This document shows, piece after piece, positions 28,397-41,055 of a stretch of 64,000 bases of DNA (within the stretch, counting starts at the first letter, position 1; each line of letters opens with the position of its first letter). Source of the stretch: Escarpia spicata. Its lineage: Eukaryota > Annelida > Polychaeta > Sabellida > Siboglinidae. Location: the NCBI GenBank assembly GCA_963995525.1, contig OZ023212.1, forward strand, positions 14,423,508 to 14,487,507, written 5' to 3'. The notes beneath the pieces are model-generated. The model saw only the letters and a list, made by a program, of their open reading frames with translations, ran no database searches and was not told the DNA's origin. The position numbers and the translations under genes are program-made.

Positions 28397-31300
28397 AGTA
28401 CGTCAGTTATAGGTGTGAAAACTCATTCCCATTTAATGTCTTATATTGTGTAATACAGTAGTCCGTTCAGTATTCACCTCACGAGTATGTCCCAGGTCAA
28501 AGCGATCGAAACAATTCACGCATATCACATCAAAACGGTATTTTCAAGTGCATTCGTTCGGCGGACGGATCCTTCATGTGGTCTTACCCCATATAGGTGT
28601 CTTGCATTGTAAAATTCTTCATGAAGGCTGGACTAATAACAAGCTACACACAAATCTAGATCAACCTCACAGGGGAATACATGTTACCCTTTTATCTCTG
28701 TCACGTAAGTTACAAGAAAATATTACGTCAGTTATGGGTGTGAAAACTTATTCCCATTTGAAGTTTTATCTTGTGTAATGCAGTAGTACATTCAGTATTC
28801 ACGACACAAACATGTCCCATGTCAAAGTGATCGAAACAATTCACGCATATCACACCAAAACGGTATTTTCAAGTTCACTCGTTCGGCGGACGAATCCTTC
28901 ATGTTGTCTTACCCCATATAGGTGTCTTGCATGGTACTATTCTTCACGAAGGCTGGACTAATAACAAGCTACATACATAACTAGATCAACCTCACATGGG
29001 AATACATGTTACCCTTTTATCTCAGTCACGTAAGTTACAAGAAAATAGTACGTTAGTTATGGGTGTGAAAACTCATTCCCATTTGATGTTTTATTTTGTC
29101 TAATGCAGTAGTACATTCAGAATTCACGAGACTCACATGTCCCATGTCAAAGTGATAGAAACATTTCACGCATATCACACGAAAACGGTATTTTCAAGTG
29201 CACTCTTTCGGAGGAAGGATCCTTAATGTGGTCTTACCCCAAATAGATGTACTGCACGTTACAATTCTTCAAGAAAGCTAGTCTAATAACAAGCTACACA
29301 CATAACAAGATTAACAACACAGGGGAATGTGTGTTACCCTTTTATCTCTGTCACGTAAGTTACAAGAAAATAGTACGTCAGTTATGGGTGTGAAAACTCA
29401 TTCCCATTTGATGTTTTATATTGTCTAATGCAGTAGTTCATTCAGTATTCACGAGACAAACATGTACCTTGTCAAAGTGATCGAAACAATTCACGCATAT
29501 CACACGATAACGGTATTTTCAAGTGCAATCTTTCGGCGGACGGATCCTTAATGTGGTTTTACCCCAAATAGGTGTCCTGCATGTTACAATTCGTCACGAA
29601 GGCTGGACTAATAACATGCAACACACATAACAAGATTAACAACTGAGGGGAATGTGTGTTACCCTTTTATCTCTGTCACGTAAGTTACAAGAAAATAGTA
29701 CGTCAGTTATGGGTTTGAAAACTCATTTGCATTTGATGTTTTATTTTGTCTAATGCAGTAGTACATTCAGAATTCACGACACACACATGTCCCATGTCAA
29801 AGTGATAGAAACAATTCACGCATATCACATGAAAACGGTATTTTCAAGTGCACTCTTTCGGCGGACGGATCCTTAATGTGGTCTTACCCCGAATAGAAGT
29901 ACTTCACGTTACAATTTTTCACGAAGGCTGGACAAATAACAAGCTACACACATAACAAGATTAACCACAAAGGGGAATGTATGTTTCCCTTTTATCTCCG
30001 TCACGTAGGTTACAAGAAAATAGGACGTCAGTTATGGGTGTGATAACTCATTCCCATGTCATGTTTTATATTGTCTAATGCAGTATTACATCCAGTGTTC
30101 ACGAAACAAACATGTCCAATATCAAAGTGATCGAAACAATTCACTCTTGTCACAAGAAAACGGTATTTTCAAGTGCACTCTTTCGGCGGACGAATCCTTA
30201 ATGTGGTCTTATCCCAAATAGATTTCATGCATTTTACAATTCTTCAAGAAGACTAGACTGATAACAAACTACACACATAAAAAGATTAACCACAAAGGGG
30301 AATGTATGTTACACTTTTATCTCCGTCACGTAAGTTAAAACAAAATACTACGTCAGTTATGGGCGTGATAACTCATTCCCATTTGATGTTTTATCTTGTC
30401 TAATGCAGTAGTACATTCATTCAGTATTTACGACACACACATGTCCCACATCAAACTGATCGAAACAATTCACGCCTATCATACGAAAACGGTATTTTCA
30501 AGTGCACTCTTTCGGCGGACGGATCCTTAATGTGGTCTTATCCCAAATAGATGTCATGCATTTTACAATTCTTCAAGAAGACTAGACTGATAACAAACTA
30601 CACACATAAAAAGATTGACCACAAAGGGGAATGTATGTTACCTTTTATCTCCGTCCCGTAAGTTACAAGAAAATAGTACGTCAGTTATGGGTGTGAAAAC
30701 TCATTCCCATTTGATGTTTTATATTGTCTAATGAAGTAGTACATTCAGTATTTCCGCGACAAACCTGTCCTATGTCAAACTGATCGAAACAATTCACGCA
30801 TATCACAAGAAAACGGTATATTCAAGTGCACTCTTTCGGCGGACGGATTCTTAATGTGGGCTTATCCCAAATATATATCATGCATGTTACAATTCTTTAC
30901 GAAGGCTAGACTGATTACATGCTACACACATAACAAGGATTAGCTCAAAGGGAAAGTATGTTACCTTTTATCTCCGTCCCGTAAGTTACAAAAAAATAGT
31001 ACGTCAGTTATGGGTGTGAAAACTCATTCCCATTTGATGTTTATCTTGTCTAATGCAGTAGTCCATTCAGAATTCAACAAACAAACATATCCCATGTCAA
31101 AGTGATCGAAATAATTCACGCATATAACAACAAATCGGTATTTGCAAGTGCACTCATTCGGCGGACGGATCCTTAATGTGGTCTAACCCCAAATATATGT
31201 CATGCAATTTACAATTCTTCACGAAGGCTAGACTGATAACATGCTACACACATAACAAGATTAACCACAAATTAGAATGTATGGTACCCTTTTACCACCG

Positions 31301-31707
31301 TCACCTAAGTTACACGAAAATAGTTCGTCAGTTATGGGTGTGATAACTCATTCCCATTTGATGTTTTATCTTGTCTAATGCAGTAGTACATTCAGTATTT
31401 ACGACACAAACATGTCCCACATCAAACTGATCGAAACAATTCACGCATATCACACGAAAACGGTATTTTCAAGTGCACTATTTCGTCGGACGGATCCTTA
31501 ATGTGGTCTTACACTAAATAGGTGTTCCGCATGTTACAATTCGTCATGAAGGCTAGACTAATAACAAGCTACACACATAACTAGATTAATCTCACAGGGG
31601 AATATATGTTACCCTTTTATCTCCGTCACGTAAGTTACAAGAAAATAGTACGTCAGTTATGGGTGTGATCACTCATTCCCATTTGATGTTTTATATTGTC
31701 TAATTAA

Positions 31708-32519
31708 TTATTTATTCTGTACATAAATGACATGTGTGAAGTCTCAAAATTGCTTGATATTATTTTGTTTGCTGATGATACAAACATTTTGTATTCCGCT
31801 AGTAACACAGATGAAGTAAGCACTGTTATTAACAACGAACTAAAAAAACTAGACCTGTGGTTTCATTATTTTATAATGTTCAACTATAAAAAGCAACCTA
31901 GAACAGATGTGAATATAGTTTTGAATGGAAAAACATTGAACAGGTATCATATACTAAATTCCTTGGAGTAACCATTGACGAAAACGTAACATGGAGAGAA
32001 CACATAAAAATGGTTGAATCAAAAGTATCAAAAAACATAGCAGTTTTGTATAAAACTAGGCATGTTCTTGATTGTCAAGCGTTACACACATATAATTCAC
32101 TTTTTGAACCACATATGTCATATTGCTGTGCGATCTGGGGAAATACTTATCAATCTAGACTCAGAAAACTATTTATGTTACAGAAAAAAGCTATACGGAT
32201 TATTTATAATCTTAATTACCATGATCATACATCTGTATTTTTCCATTTCTCAAACATGCTTAAATTTCATGATTTAGTTAAATACAAGACAATGATCATA
32301 CTTAATAAAGCAAACAACCATTCTTTAAATGGTCGTGTTCAAGCATTATTTGAACCAACCGCAGCTATACACATACATGATACCAGACAAAGCAAATTGT
32401 TCTATGTTAAAAAGACAAACACCACCCTCCGACTGCTGTCAATCACCGTCAAGGGTATAAAAACGTGGAACAATTTATCAAATAAATTGACTCAGCTTCC
32501 AAGTTTAACACAATTATAA
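31708..32519 (+). pseudogene. LINE reverse transcriptase C-terminal part, frameshifted
   Basis: The frame opens with residues FILYINDM just before the first ATG, the typical stretch ahead of the polymerase motif. It continues to F-A-D-D-T-N, the metal-binding motif C. Near 31,945-31,970 the frame shifts: the continuation with F-L-G-V-T-I-D-E-N and the thumb/connection region lies in another frame, running to a stop at 32,517-32,519. Residues expected after L-D-L-W-F are partly missing, so there is also a small deletion. The fingers and palm motifs A and B and the endonuclease are absent through 5' truncation. It cannot encode an active enzyme. Confidence 0.85.
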
Positions 32520-32826
32520 AAAGTAATCAAGTTGTCAGTACTTTCTACATATTTGTGAATTGCTAATTGAAGGTGACGTTTTGTTAAACCTATGTAATAG
32601 TAACACAAGCACTATAGTAAACAGTTTATATATGAGTTGTGAATATTATTTTGTGATTTATTTATAATTCCTGTTGTATTTATTCAGTTTTCTTAGTTCG
32701 AGTAGGGCATAGCAACACAAAAGTCTATGACTTCAGCTATGTCCTTTCAGCAGCAGTAGCAGCAGCAAACCATACTGTGCATGTATTATGTTGTTGTTGT
32801 TGTTGTTGAATAAACGTTCATTCATG
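32520..32826 (+). other. 3' untranslated tail of the LINE
   Basis: AT-rich, with no reading frame. It holds a run of CAG/AGC triplets near 32,750-32,768 and six or so TTG triplets near 32,791-32,808, followed by AATAAA, a polyadenylation-like signal, and the short direct repeat TTCATTCA at the junction with the satellite. Confidence 0.7.
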
Positions 32827-35800
32827 TAGTACATTCAGTGTTCACGAAACAAACATGTCCCTTATCAAAGTGATCGAAACAATTCACGCTTGTCACACGA
32901 AAACGGTATTTTCAAGTGCACTCTTTCGGCGGACGGATCCTTAATGTGGTGTTATCCCAAATAGATTTCATGCATTTTACAATTCTTCATGAAGAGTAGA
33001 CTGATAATAAGCTACACACATAACAAGATTAACCACAAAGGGGAATGCATGTTACCCTTTTATCTCCGTACCGTAAGTTACAACAAAATACTACGTCAGT
33101 TATAGGTGTGATAACTCATTCCCATTTGAAGTTTTATATTGTCTAATGCAGTAGTACATTCAGTATTTCCGACTCAAACATGTCCCATATCAAAGATATC
33201 GAAACAATTCACGCATATCACACGAAAACGGTATATTCAAGTGCACTCTTTCGGCGGACGGATCCTTAATGTGGTCTTACCCCAAATAGATGTCATGCAT
33301 TTTACAATTCTTCACGAAGACTAGACTGATAACAAGCAACACACATAACAAGATTAACCACAAAGGGAAATGTATGTTACCCTTTTATCTCCGTAACGTA
33401 AGTTACAACAAAATACTACATCTGTTATAGGTGTGATAACTCATTCCCATTTGATGTTTTATCTTGTCTAATGAAGTAGTACATTCAGTATTTCCGACAC
33501 AAACCTGTCCTATGTCAAACTGATCGAAACAATTCACGCATATCACACGAAAACGGTATTTTCAAGTGCACTCTTTCGGCGGACGGATTCTTAATGTGGG
33601 CTTATCCCAAATATATATCATGCATTTTACAATTCTTTACGAAGGCTAGACTGATTACATGCTACATACATAACAAGGATTAGCACAAAGGAGAATGTAT
33701 GTTACCTTTTATCTCCGTCCCGTAAGTTACAAGAAAATAGTACGTCAGTTATGGGTGTGAAAACTCATTCCCATTTGATGTTTATCTTGTCTAATGCAGT
33801 AGTACATTCAGAATTCAACAAACAAACATGTCCCATATCAAAGTGATCGAAACAATTCACGCATATCACAACAAAACGGTATTTGCAAGTGCACTCATTC
33901 GGCGGACGGATCCTTAATGTGGTCTAACCCCAAATAGATGTCATGCAGTTTACAATTCTTCACGAAGACTAGACTGATAACAAGCAATACACATCACAAG
34001 ATTAACAACAAACGGGAATGTATGTTACCCTTTTATCTCCGTAACGTAAGTTACAACAAAATACTACATAAGTTATAGGTGTGATAACTCATTCTCATTT
34101 CATGTTTTATCTTGTCTAATGAAGTAGTACATTCAGTATTTCCGAAACAAACCTGTCCCATGTCAAACTGATCGAAACAATTCACGCATATCACACGAAA
34201 ACGGTATTTTCAAATGCACTCTTTCGGCGGAGGGATACTTAATGTGGGCTTATCCCAAATATATATAATGCATGTTACAATTCTTCACGAAGGCTAGACT
34301 GATCACAAGCTACACACGTAACAAGAATTAGCACAAAGGGGAATGTATGTTACCCTTTTATCTCCGTCACGTAAGTTACAAGAAAATAGTACGTCAGTTA
34401 TGGGTGTGAAAACTCATTCCCATTTGATGTTTTATCTTGTCTAATGCAGTAGTACATTCACTATTTACGACACAAACATGTCCCACATCAAACTGATCGA
34501 AACAATTCACGCATATCACACGAAAACGGTATTTTGAAGTGCACTCTTTCGGCGGACGGATCCTTAATGTGGTCTTACCCCAAATAGATGCCATTCATTT
34601 TACAATACTTCATGAAGACTAGATTAATAACAAGCTACACACATAACAAGATTAACCACAAAGGGGAATGTATGTTACCCTTTTATGTCCGTCACGTAAG
34701 TTACAAGAAAATACTACGTCAGTTATGGGTGTGATTACTCATTCCCATTTGATGTTTTATATTGTCTAATGAAGTAGTACATTCAGTCTTCACGAAACAA
34801 ACATGTCCCATATCAAAGTGATCGAAACAATTCACGCTTGACACAAGAAAACGGTATTTCCAAGTGTAATCTTTCGGCTGACGGATCCTTAATGTGGAGT
34901 TATCCCAAATAGATGTCATGCATTTTACAATTCTTCACGAAGAGTAGACTGATAACAAGCTACACACCTAACAAGATTAACCACAAAGGGGAATGTATGT
35001 TACCCTTTTATCTCCGTAACGTAAGTTACAACAAAATATTACGTCAGTTATAAGTGTGATAACTCATTCCCATTTGATGTTTTTTCTTGTCTAATGCAGT
35101 AGTACATTCAGTATTTCCGACACAAACATGTCCCATGTCAAACTGATCGAAACAATTCACGCATATCACACGAAAACGGTATATTCAAGTGCACTCTTTC
35201 GACGGACGGATTCTTAATGTGGTCTTACCCCAAATAGATGTCAAGCATTTTACAATTGTTCACGAAGAGTAGACTAATAACAAGCTACACACATAACAAG
35301 ATTAACCACAAAGGGGAATGTATGTTACCCTTTTATGTCCGTCACGTAAGTTACAACAAAATACTACGGCAGTTATGGGCGTGATAACTCATTCCCATTT
35401 GATGTTTTATTTTGTATAATGCAGTATTACATTCAGTGTTCACGAAACAAACATGTCCCACATCAAACTGATCGAAACAATTCACGCCTATCATACGAAA
35501 ACGGTATTTTCAAGTGCACTCTTTCGGCGGACGGATCCTTAATGTGGTCTTACCCCAAATAGATGTCATGCATTTTACAATTCTTCACGAAGACTAGCCT
35601 GATAACAAGCAACACACAAAACAAGATTAACCACAAAGGGGAATTTATGTTACCCTTTTATCTCCGTCACGTAAGTTACAAGAAAATAGTACGTCAGTTA
35701 TCGGTGTGAAAACTCATTCCCATTTGATATTTTATCTTGTCTAATGTAGTAGTACATTCAGTATTTACGACACAAACATGTCCCACAACAAACTGATCGA

Positions 35801-38800
35801 AACAATTCGCGCATATCACATGAAAATGGTATTTTCAAGTGCACTATTTCGGCGGACGGATCCTTAATGTGGTCTTACACAAAATAGGTGTCCTGCATGT
35901 TACAATTCGTCACGAAGGCTAGACTAATAACAAGGTACACACATAACTATATTAATCTCACAGGGGAATATATGTTACCCTTTTATCTCCGTCACGTAAG
36001 TTACAAGAAAATAGTACGTCAGTTATGGATGTGATAACTCATTCCCATTTCATGTTTTATATTGTCTAATGCAGAAGTACTTTCAGTGTTCACGACACAA
36101 ACATGTCCTATGTCAAAGTGATCAAAACAATTCACGCATATCACACGAAAACGGTATTTTCAATTGCATTCTTTCGGCGGACGGATCCTTAATGTAGTCT
36201 TACCCCAAATAGATGTCATGCAATTTACAATTCTTCACGAAGACTAGACTGATAACAAGTTACAAACATAACAAGATTAACCACAAAGGGGAATGTATGT
36301 TACCCTTTTATGTCCGTCACGTAAGTTACAAGATAATAGTACGTCAGTTATGGGCGTGATAACTCATTCCCATTTGATGTTTTATCTTGTCTAATGCAGT
36401 AGTACATTCATTTAGTATTTACGACACAAACATGTCCCACATTAAACTGATCGAAACAATTCACGCATATCATACGAAAACGGTATTTTCAAGTGCACTC
36501 TTTCGGCGGACGGATCTTTAATGTGGTCTTACCCCAAATAGATGTCATGCATTTTACAATTCTTCACGAATGCTAGACTGATCACAAGCTACATACATAA
36601 CAAGAATTAGCACAAAGGGGAATGTATGTTACCCTTTTATCTCCGTCACATAAGTTACAAGAAAATAGTTCGTCAGTTATGGGTGTAAAAACTCATTCCC
36701 ATTTGATGTTTTAACTTGTCTAATGCAGTAGTATTTACGACACAAACATGTCCCACGTCAAACTGATCGAAACAATTCACGCATATCACACGAAAACGGT
36801 ATTTTCAAGTGCACTATTTCGGCGGACGGATCCTTAATGTGGTCTTACACCAAATAGGTGTCCTGCATGTTACAATTCGTCACGAAGGCTAGACTAATGA
36901 CAAGCTACACACATATCTAGATTAATCTCACTAGGGAATATATATTACCCTTTTATCTCTGTCACGTAAGTTACAAGAAAATAGTACGTCAGTTATGGGT
37001 GTGATAACTCATTCCCATTTGATGTTTTATATTGTCTAATGCAGTATTACTTTCAACGTTTACGACATAAACATGTCCCATGTCAAAGTGATCGAAACAA
37101 TTCACGCATATCACACGAAAATGGTATATTCAAGTGCACTCTTTCGGCGAACGGATCCTTAATGTGGTCTTACCCCAAATAGATGCCATGCATTTTACAA
37201 TTCTTCACGAAGAATAGACTAATAACAAGCTACAAACATAACAAGATTAACTACAAAGGGGAATGTATGTTTCTTTTTTATGTCCGTAACGTAAGTTACA
37301 AGAAAATAGTACGTTAGTTATGGGTGTGATAACTCATTCCCATTTGATGATTTATATTGTCTAATGCAGTAGTACATTCAGTGTTCACGAAACAAACATG
37401 TCCCATATCAAAGTGATCGAAACAATTCACGCTTGTCACACGAAAACGGTATTTTCAAGTGCACTCTTTCGGCGGACGGATCCTTAATGTGGTCTTATCC
37501 CAAATAGATGTCATGCATTTTACAATTCTTCAGGAAGAATAGACTGATAACAAGCTACACACATAACAAGATTAACCACAAAGTGGAATGTATGTTACCC
37601 TTTAATCTCCGTAACGTAAGTTACAACAAAATACTACGTCAGTTATAGGTGTGATAACTCATTCCCATTTGAAGTTTTATCTTGTCTAATGCAGTAGTAC
37701 ATTCAGTATTTCCGACACAAACATGTCCCATATCAAAGTGATCGAAACAATTCACGCATATCACACGAAAACGGTATATTCAAGTGCACTCTTTCGGCGG
37801 ACGGATCCTTAATGTGGTCTTACCCCAAATAGATGTCCTGTATTTTACAATTCGTCACGAAGGCAGGACTAATAACAACCAACACACATAACTAGATTAA
37901 CCTCACAGGGGAATATATGTTACCCTTTTATCTCCGTCACGTAAATTACAAGAAAATAGTACGTCTGTTATGGGTGTGATAATTTATTCCCATTTGATGT
38001 TTTATATTATCTAATGCAGTAGTACATTCAGTGTTCACGACACAAACATGACCCATATCAAAGTGACCGAAACAATTCACGCATATCACACGAAAACGGT
38101 ATTTTCAAGTGCACTCTTTCGTCGGACGGATCCTTAATGTGGTCTTACCCCAAATAGGTGTGCTGCATGTTACAATTCGTCACGAAGGCTAGACTAATAA
38201 CAAGCTACACACATAACTAGATTAACCTCACAGGGGAATATATGTTACCTTTTTTCCCCGTCACGTAAGTTACAAGAAAATAGTACGTCAGTTATGGGTG
38301 TGAAAACTCATTCCCATTTGATGTTTTATCTCATCTAATGCAGTAGTATATTCAGTATTCAGGAGACAAACATGTCCCATGTCGAAGTGATCGAAAAAAA
38401 TTCACTCATATCACACCGAAAGGGTATTTTCAAGTGCACTCTTTCGGCTGACGGGTCCTTAATGTGGTCTTACCCCAAATAGCTGTCCTGCATGTTACAA
38501 ATCTTCACGAAGGCTAGACTAATATCAAACTACACACCAATCTAGATTAACCACAAAGGGAAACATATGTTCCCCATTCATCTCCGTCTCGTAAGTTACA
38601 AGAAAATAGTACGTCAGTTATGGGTGTAAAACTCATTCCCATTTGACGTTTTATCTTGCCTAAAGCAGTAGTCCATTCAGTGTTGACCACACAAACATGT
38701 CCCATGTCAAATTTATCGAAACTATTCACGCATATCACATCAAAACGGTATTTACAAGAGCAATCTTTCGGTGGACGGATCCTTAATGTGGTCTTACCCT

Positions 38801-38890
38801 AAATATATGTCCTGCATGTTATACATCTTCACGAAGGCTTGACTGATAACAAACTACACACAAAACTAGATAAACCACAATGGATAATGC
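32827..38890. repeat. Satellite array, diverged edge block (~18-19 copies)
   Basis: The 325-bp monomer continues with the same BamHI-containing core but in a different subfamily. Diagnostic changes include GTGATAACTC in place of GTGAAAACTC, CATGTCCCACATCAAACTG, and ATGTCATGCATTTTACAATTC. This subfamily already starts near 30,070, before the LINE. Copies here differ more from each other, contain small indels such as the extra ATTC near 36,407, and show no multi-monomer duplication that I can see. The last recognisable monomer fades into an AT microsatellite at about 38,890. Confidence 0.93.
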
Positions 38891-39249
38891 ATATATATAT
38901 ATATGTATATATTTATACGATACCAACCATTTTGGAATAATCTTAAGTGAAATACTATATCATGATGTTGAAAATCAATAATTTTCCTGAAAATTTTGCT
39001 TGTTTGGACAGTTATGAAGATTTTTTTTTTTTTTTTTGGCAGAACGACCATTTTGGTACATGTTTACAATTTCCTTTTTCATACAACTCTGCGGGTCTTC
39101 ATTTGTGTCTTGCGCTGTTCATTAAATACACGATAAAAATACATCACACATTTCATTTCTAATTATGAGAGGCTTTGACTTTTTTGGAACATGGGTGATG
39201 GTCCCAAAAATATAAATATCCCAAAATAGTCGCAAGATTGTTCCAAAAT

Positions 39250-39316
<67 letters not shown>

Positions 39317-39341
39317 TTGTGTGTACCAGTACATGTGGTAC

Positions 39342-39374
<33 letters not shown>

Positions 39375-39384
39375 CGTATCTCAT
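38891..39384. repeat. Junction region: AT repeat, poly-T, (GT)n and (TA)n microsatellites
   Basis: No gene is seen. The stretch holds a short AT repeat (38,888-38,912), a poly-T run (39,009-39,026), a long imperfect GT array (about 39,250-39,325) and a TA array (about 39,343-39,373). Open frames across the GT and AT runs only reflect the repeats. Confidence 0.9.
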
Positions 39385-39822
39385 GTACTTTTTATCTATG
39401 TGTATCCCGTCCTTCTGAAGTATGTGTCTATTTTCTTTTTAAACATATTCACGCTTCTAGCACCAACACAATCATATGATAATCTGTTCCATGCATTTGC
39501 AGTCCTTTGTGGAAATTCCTACTTTCTGATATGTAATGTACACTGCTCCTTTACTAATGTAACTTCATGTCCTCTAGTCATTCTATCTTTCTTAACTGAG
39601 AACAAATGTCTATCAATATTTTCATGACCATTCAGTATTTTAAACACTTCTATCTGATATCCTCCCAATATCCTAGTCTCTAGTTTTATTAAACCACATT
39701 CTTTTAGGCGTATTTTGTAACTAAGATCCTTCACCTTTGGCATCATTTTAGTCGCTCACCTCTGTACTCTAGCATATACATATATTTCCTTCTTGCGATA
39801 TGGCCTCTACGCTTGTATCTTA
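39385..39822 (-). pseudogene. CR1 LINE reverse transcriptase C-terminal end, detached piece
   Basis: On the minus strand the translation reads as the carboxy-terminal region of a CR1 ORF2. It runs from R-P-Y-R-K-K through the L-E-x-R-G-E-R-L-K-M-M-P-K stretch, L-E-T-R-I-L-G-G, F-K-I-L-N-G and R-G-H-E-V-T-L, to W-N-R-L-S near the end. Stops and small shifts break it. It is followed, toward lower coordinates, by a TA repeat. The degree of decay and the orientation match the CR1 remnant at 41,056-43,208, and the two pieces meet if the intervening 39,823-41,055 is removed, apart from about 40 missing residues. Confidence 0.8.
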
Positions 39823-40050
39823 CATACTTACTGCTCCCGTAACCCGCCTCGGTCATAGGGGCGCTGCATTGCTGAATGTTTCACCAGTCGACGCCTTCGC
39901 GGTTGGGTGTTAATGTCTGAGTTGATGCGAAGGTCTTCCCAGTCCATTCTGCAATATTGTAAGAATATCTCTTCCTCTTTGTAATGTCCAACATGTTGAG
40001 TGATGATTGTTCTGATTTCGTCTTTGGTGATGTGGTCAGTGTATTTCGCA
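39823..40050 (-). mobile_element. LINE 3' end, internally deleted (same family as 50,262-50,640)
   Basis: The reverse complement matches the LINE tail at 50,290-50,640. It has the segment encoding D-H-I-T-x-D-E-I-R and I-I-T-Q-H-V, then jumps to the segment for A-E-W-T-G-K-T-F, and ends with H-S-A-M-Q-R-P-Y-D, a stop and a short TAAG-type tail. The middle part present in the other copy is deleted. It sits at the edge of the insertion that splits the CR1 element. Confidence 0.75.
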
Positions 40051-40105
40051 CTGTTCTGAAACCTTCATATTAGTCGCAGCAATGAAGTAATCGCGGTCAA
40101 TAGAT

Positions 40106-41055
40106 GTTGTACAAAAATGTTAACAAAGCTTTCTCACCTGAAATGGGTTCGTTGGTGGTATATCTCACCACCAAAAAACCGAACCCAAATCCACCCATGG
40201 CAAAACCTGTTTTTCGGCTCAAATTCAAGATGGCCGACATTATATAGGGTTTAACATTCAAATGGATCTAATTTGGGAACTAAGCAACATAAAAACACAT
40301 TTTAGGTGTCACTTTAGGATGTCCATTCGTTTGGTGATACATTTGAGGTAGTTAGAGGTCAAGGTCATGCGTTAAGGACAGGGTCAACGTCAAAATTGAC
40401 AACATTTTGACCCCGAATTTGGCTAAAATGGTGTGTATCGACCTAGAAATACGGTTGATGTATAATTTCCCACTATTGCCTACGATCACTTCATTGCTCC
40501 GACTATAATTAGGCACTTCAACCTCGACCTTTATGGACCGGGTACATGCAATCTCTACACACTGGAGTGTCTGGCCCAGGGAAAGCACGCAGCTGTTCCC
40601 ACTCATGACCGATCTGACACCAAGTAACCCCACATGTGTCCGTTCAACCCTGGAGTACCCGTGAGGAATAGCTAAGCAGCAGGGTGTGACTCCTATCATC
40701 ACCTTCGATCAGCAGTTATATTGGATCGCGCTCATGGTCACTGATGATCAGCCCATGTTGAATCATCTGCGGCGTATTGTACTGCTTCTCTGAGGGTTTC
40801 ACACTGAGATGTGAAAGAAAGAGCAGACATCCTAAAGTTAGTTGGATATGACACCTCAAATGTGTTTTTATGTTGCTTAGTTCCCAAATTAGGTCCATTT
40901 GAATATTAGACTCTGGATAATGTAGGCCATCTTGGATTTGAGCCGAAAAAGAGGCTTTACCATGGATGGATTCGGGTGAGGTTTTTTTGATAGTGAGATA
41001 TACAACCAACGAATCTATTTCAGGTGAAAAAGCTTTGTTAACATTTTTGTCCAAC
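40106..41055. mobile_element. Inverted-repeat (foldback-like) element, ~950 bp
   Basis: The left arm (40,106-40,323) and right arm (40,825-41,055) are reverse complements at roughly four of five positions. Both begin with GTTG-ACAAAAATGTTAACAAAGC and end at the AAACACATTT / CTTTAGGATG segment. About 500 bp lies between them, with AGGTCAAGGTCA-type motifs near 40,358 but no transposase frame. The structure suggests a non-autonomous DNA transposon or foldback element. I could not define a target-site duplication. Small open frames in the spacer look incidental. Confidence 0.75.

Larger units (their letters stand above)
1..31704. repeat. Satellite array, ~325-bp monomer, main block (~97 copies)
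   Basis: The same sentence of sequence recurs about every 325 bp, for example the motif AAAACTCATTCCCATTTG near 20, 342, 1,320, 1,645 and so on. Each monomer also holds a GC-richer core reading CGGCGGACGGATCC with a BamHI site, and a conserved TCCGTCACGTAAGTTACAAG segment, in otherwise AT-rich DNA. Monomers differ by point changes and group into variants that recur in blocks, which shows higher-order organisation. Short open frames of 61-66 codons appear at the same place in many monomers. They are carried along by the repeat and are interrupted in most copies, so I do not treat them as genes. Arrays of this size are typical of pericentromeric or subtelomeric heterochromatin, but location is inference. 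Confidence 0.97.
31705..32826 (+). mobile_element. 5'-truncated CR1/Jockey-type LINE inserted in the satellite
   Basis: The satellite stops after TCTAAT at 31,704 and resumes with TAGTACATTCAG at about 32,827. The insert begins inside a reverse transcriptase reading frame and ends with a TTG microsatellite and AATAAACGTTCATTCATG, as expected for a 3' LINE end. About 4 bp of satellite (GCAG) is missing at the junction and I see no clear target-site duplication. Truncation at the 5' end with an intact 3' end is the usual outcome of target-primed reverse transcription. Clade assignment within the CR1/Jockey superfamily rests on protein motifs and is moderately sure. Confidence 0.88.

Noticed and set aside
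1341..28778. Many similar 61-110 codon frames in the satellite
   Set aside because: They recur at one place in the monomer, are broken in most copies by stops or frame changes, and have no promoter or domain. They reflect the repeat sequence, not a gene family.
1..38890. CENP-B-box-like motif in the satellite core (TTCGGCGGACGGATC)
   Set aside because: It matches only the first part of the CENP-B consensus; the required CGGG is absent.
1..38890. CRISPR array
   Set aside because: Repeats are 325 bp, contiguous and without spacers, and the DNA is animal nuclear.
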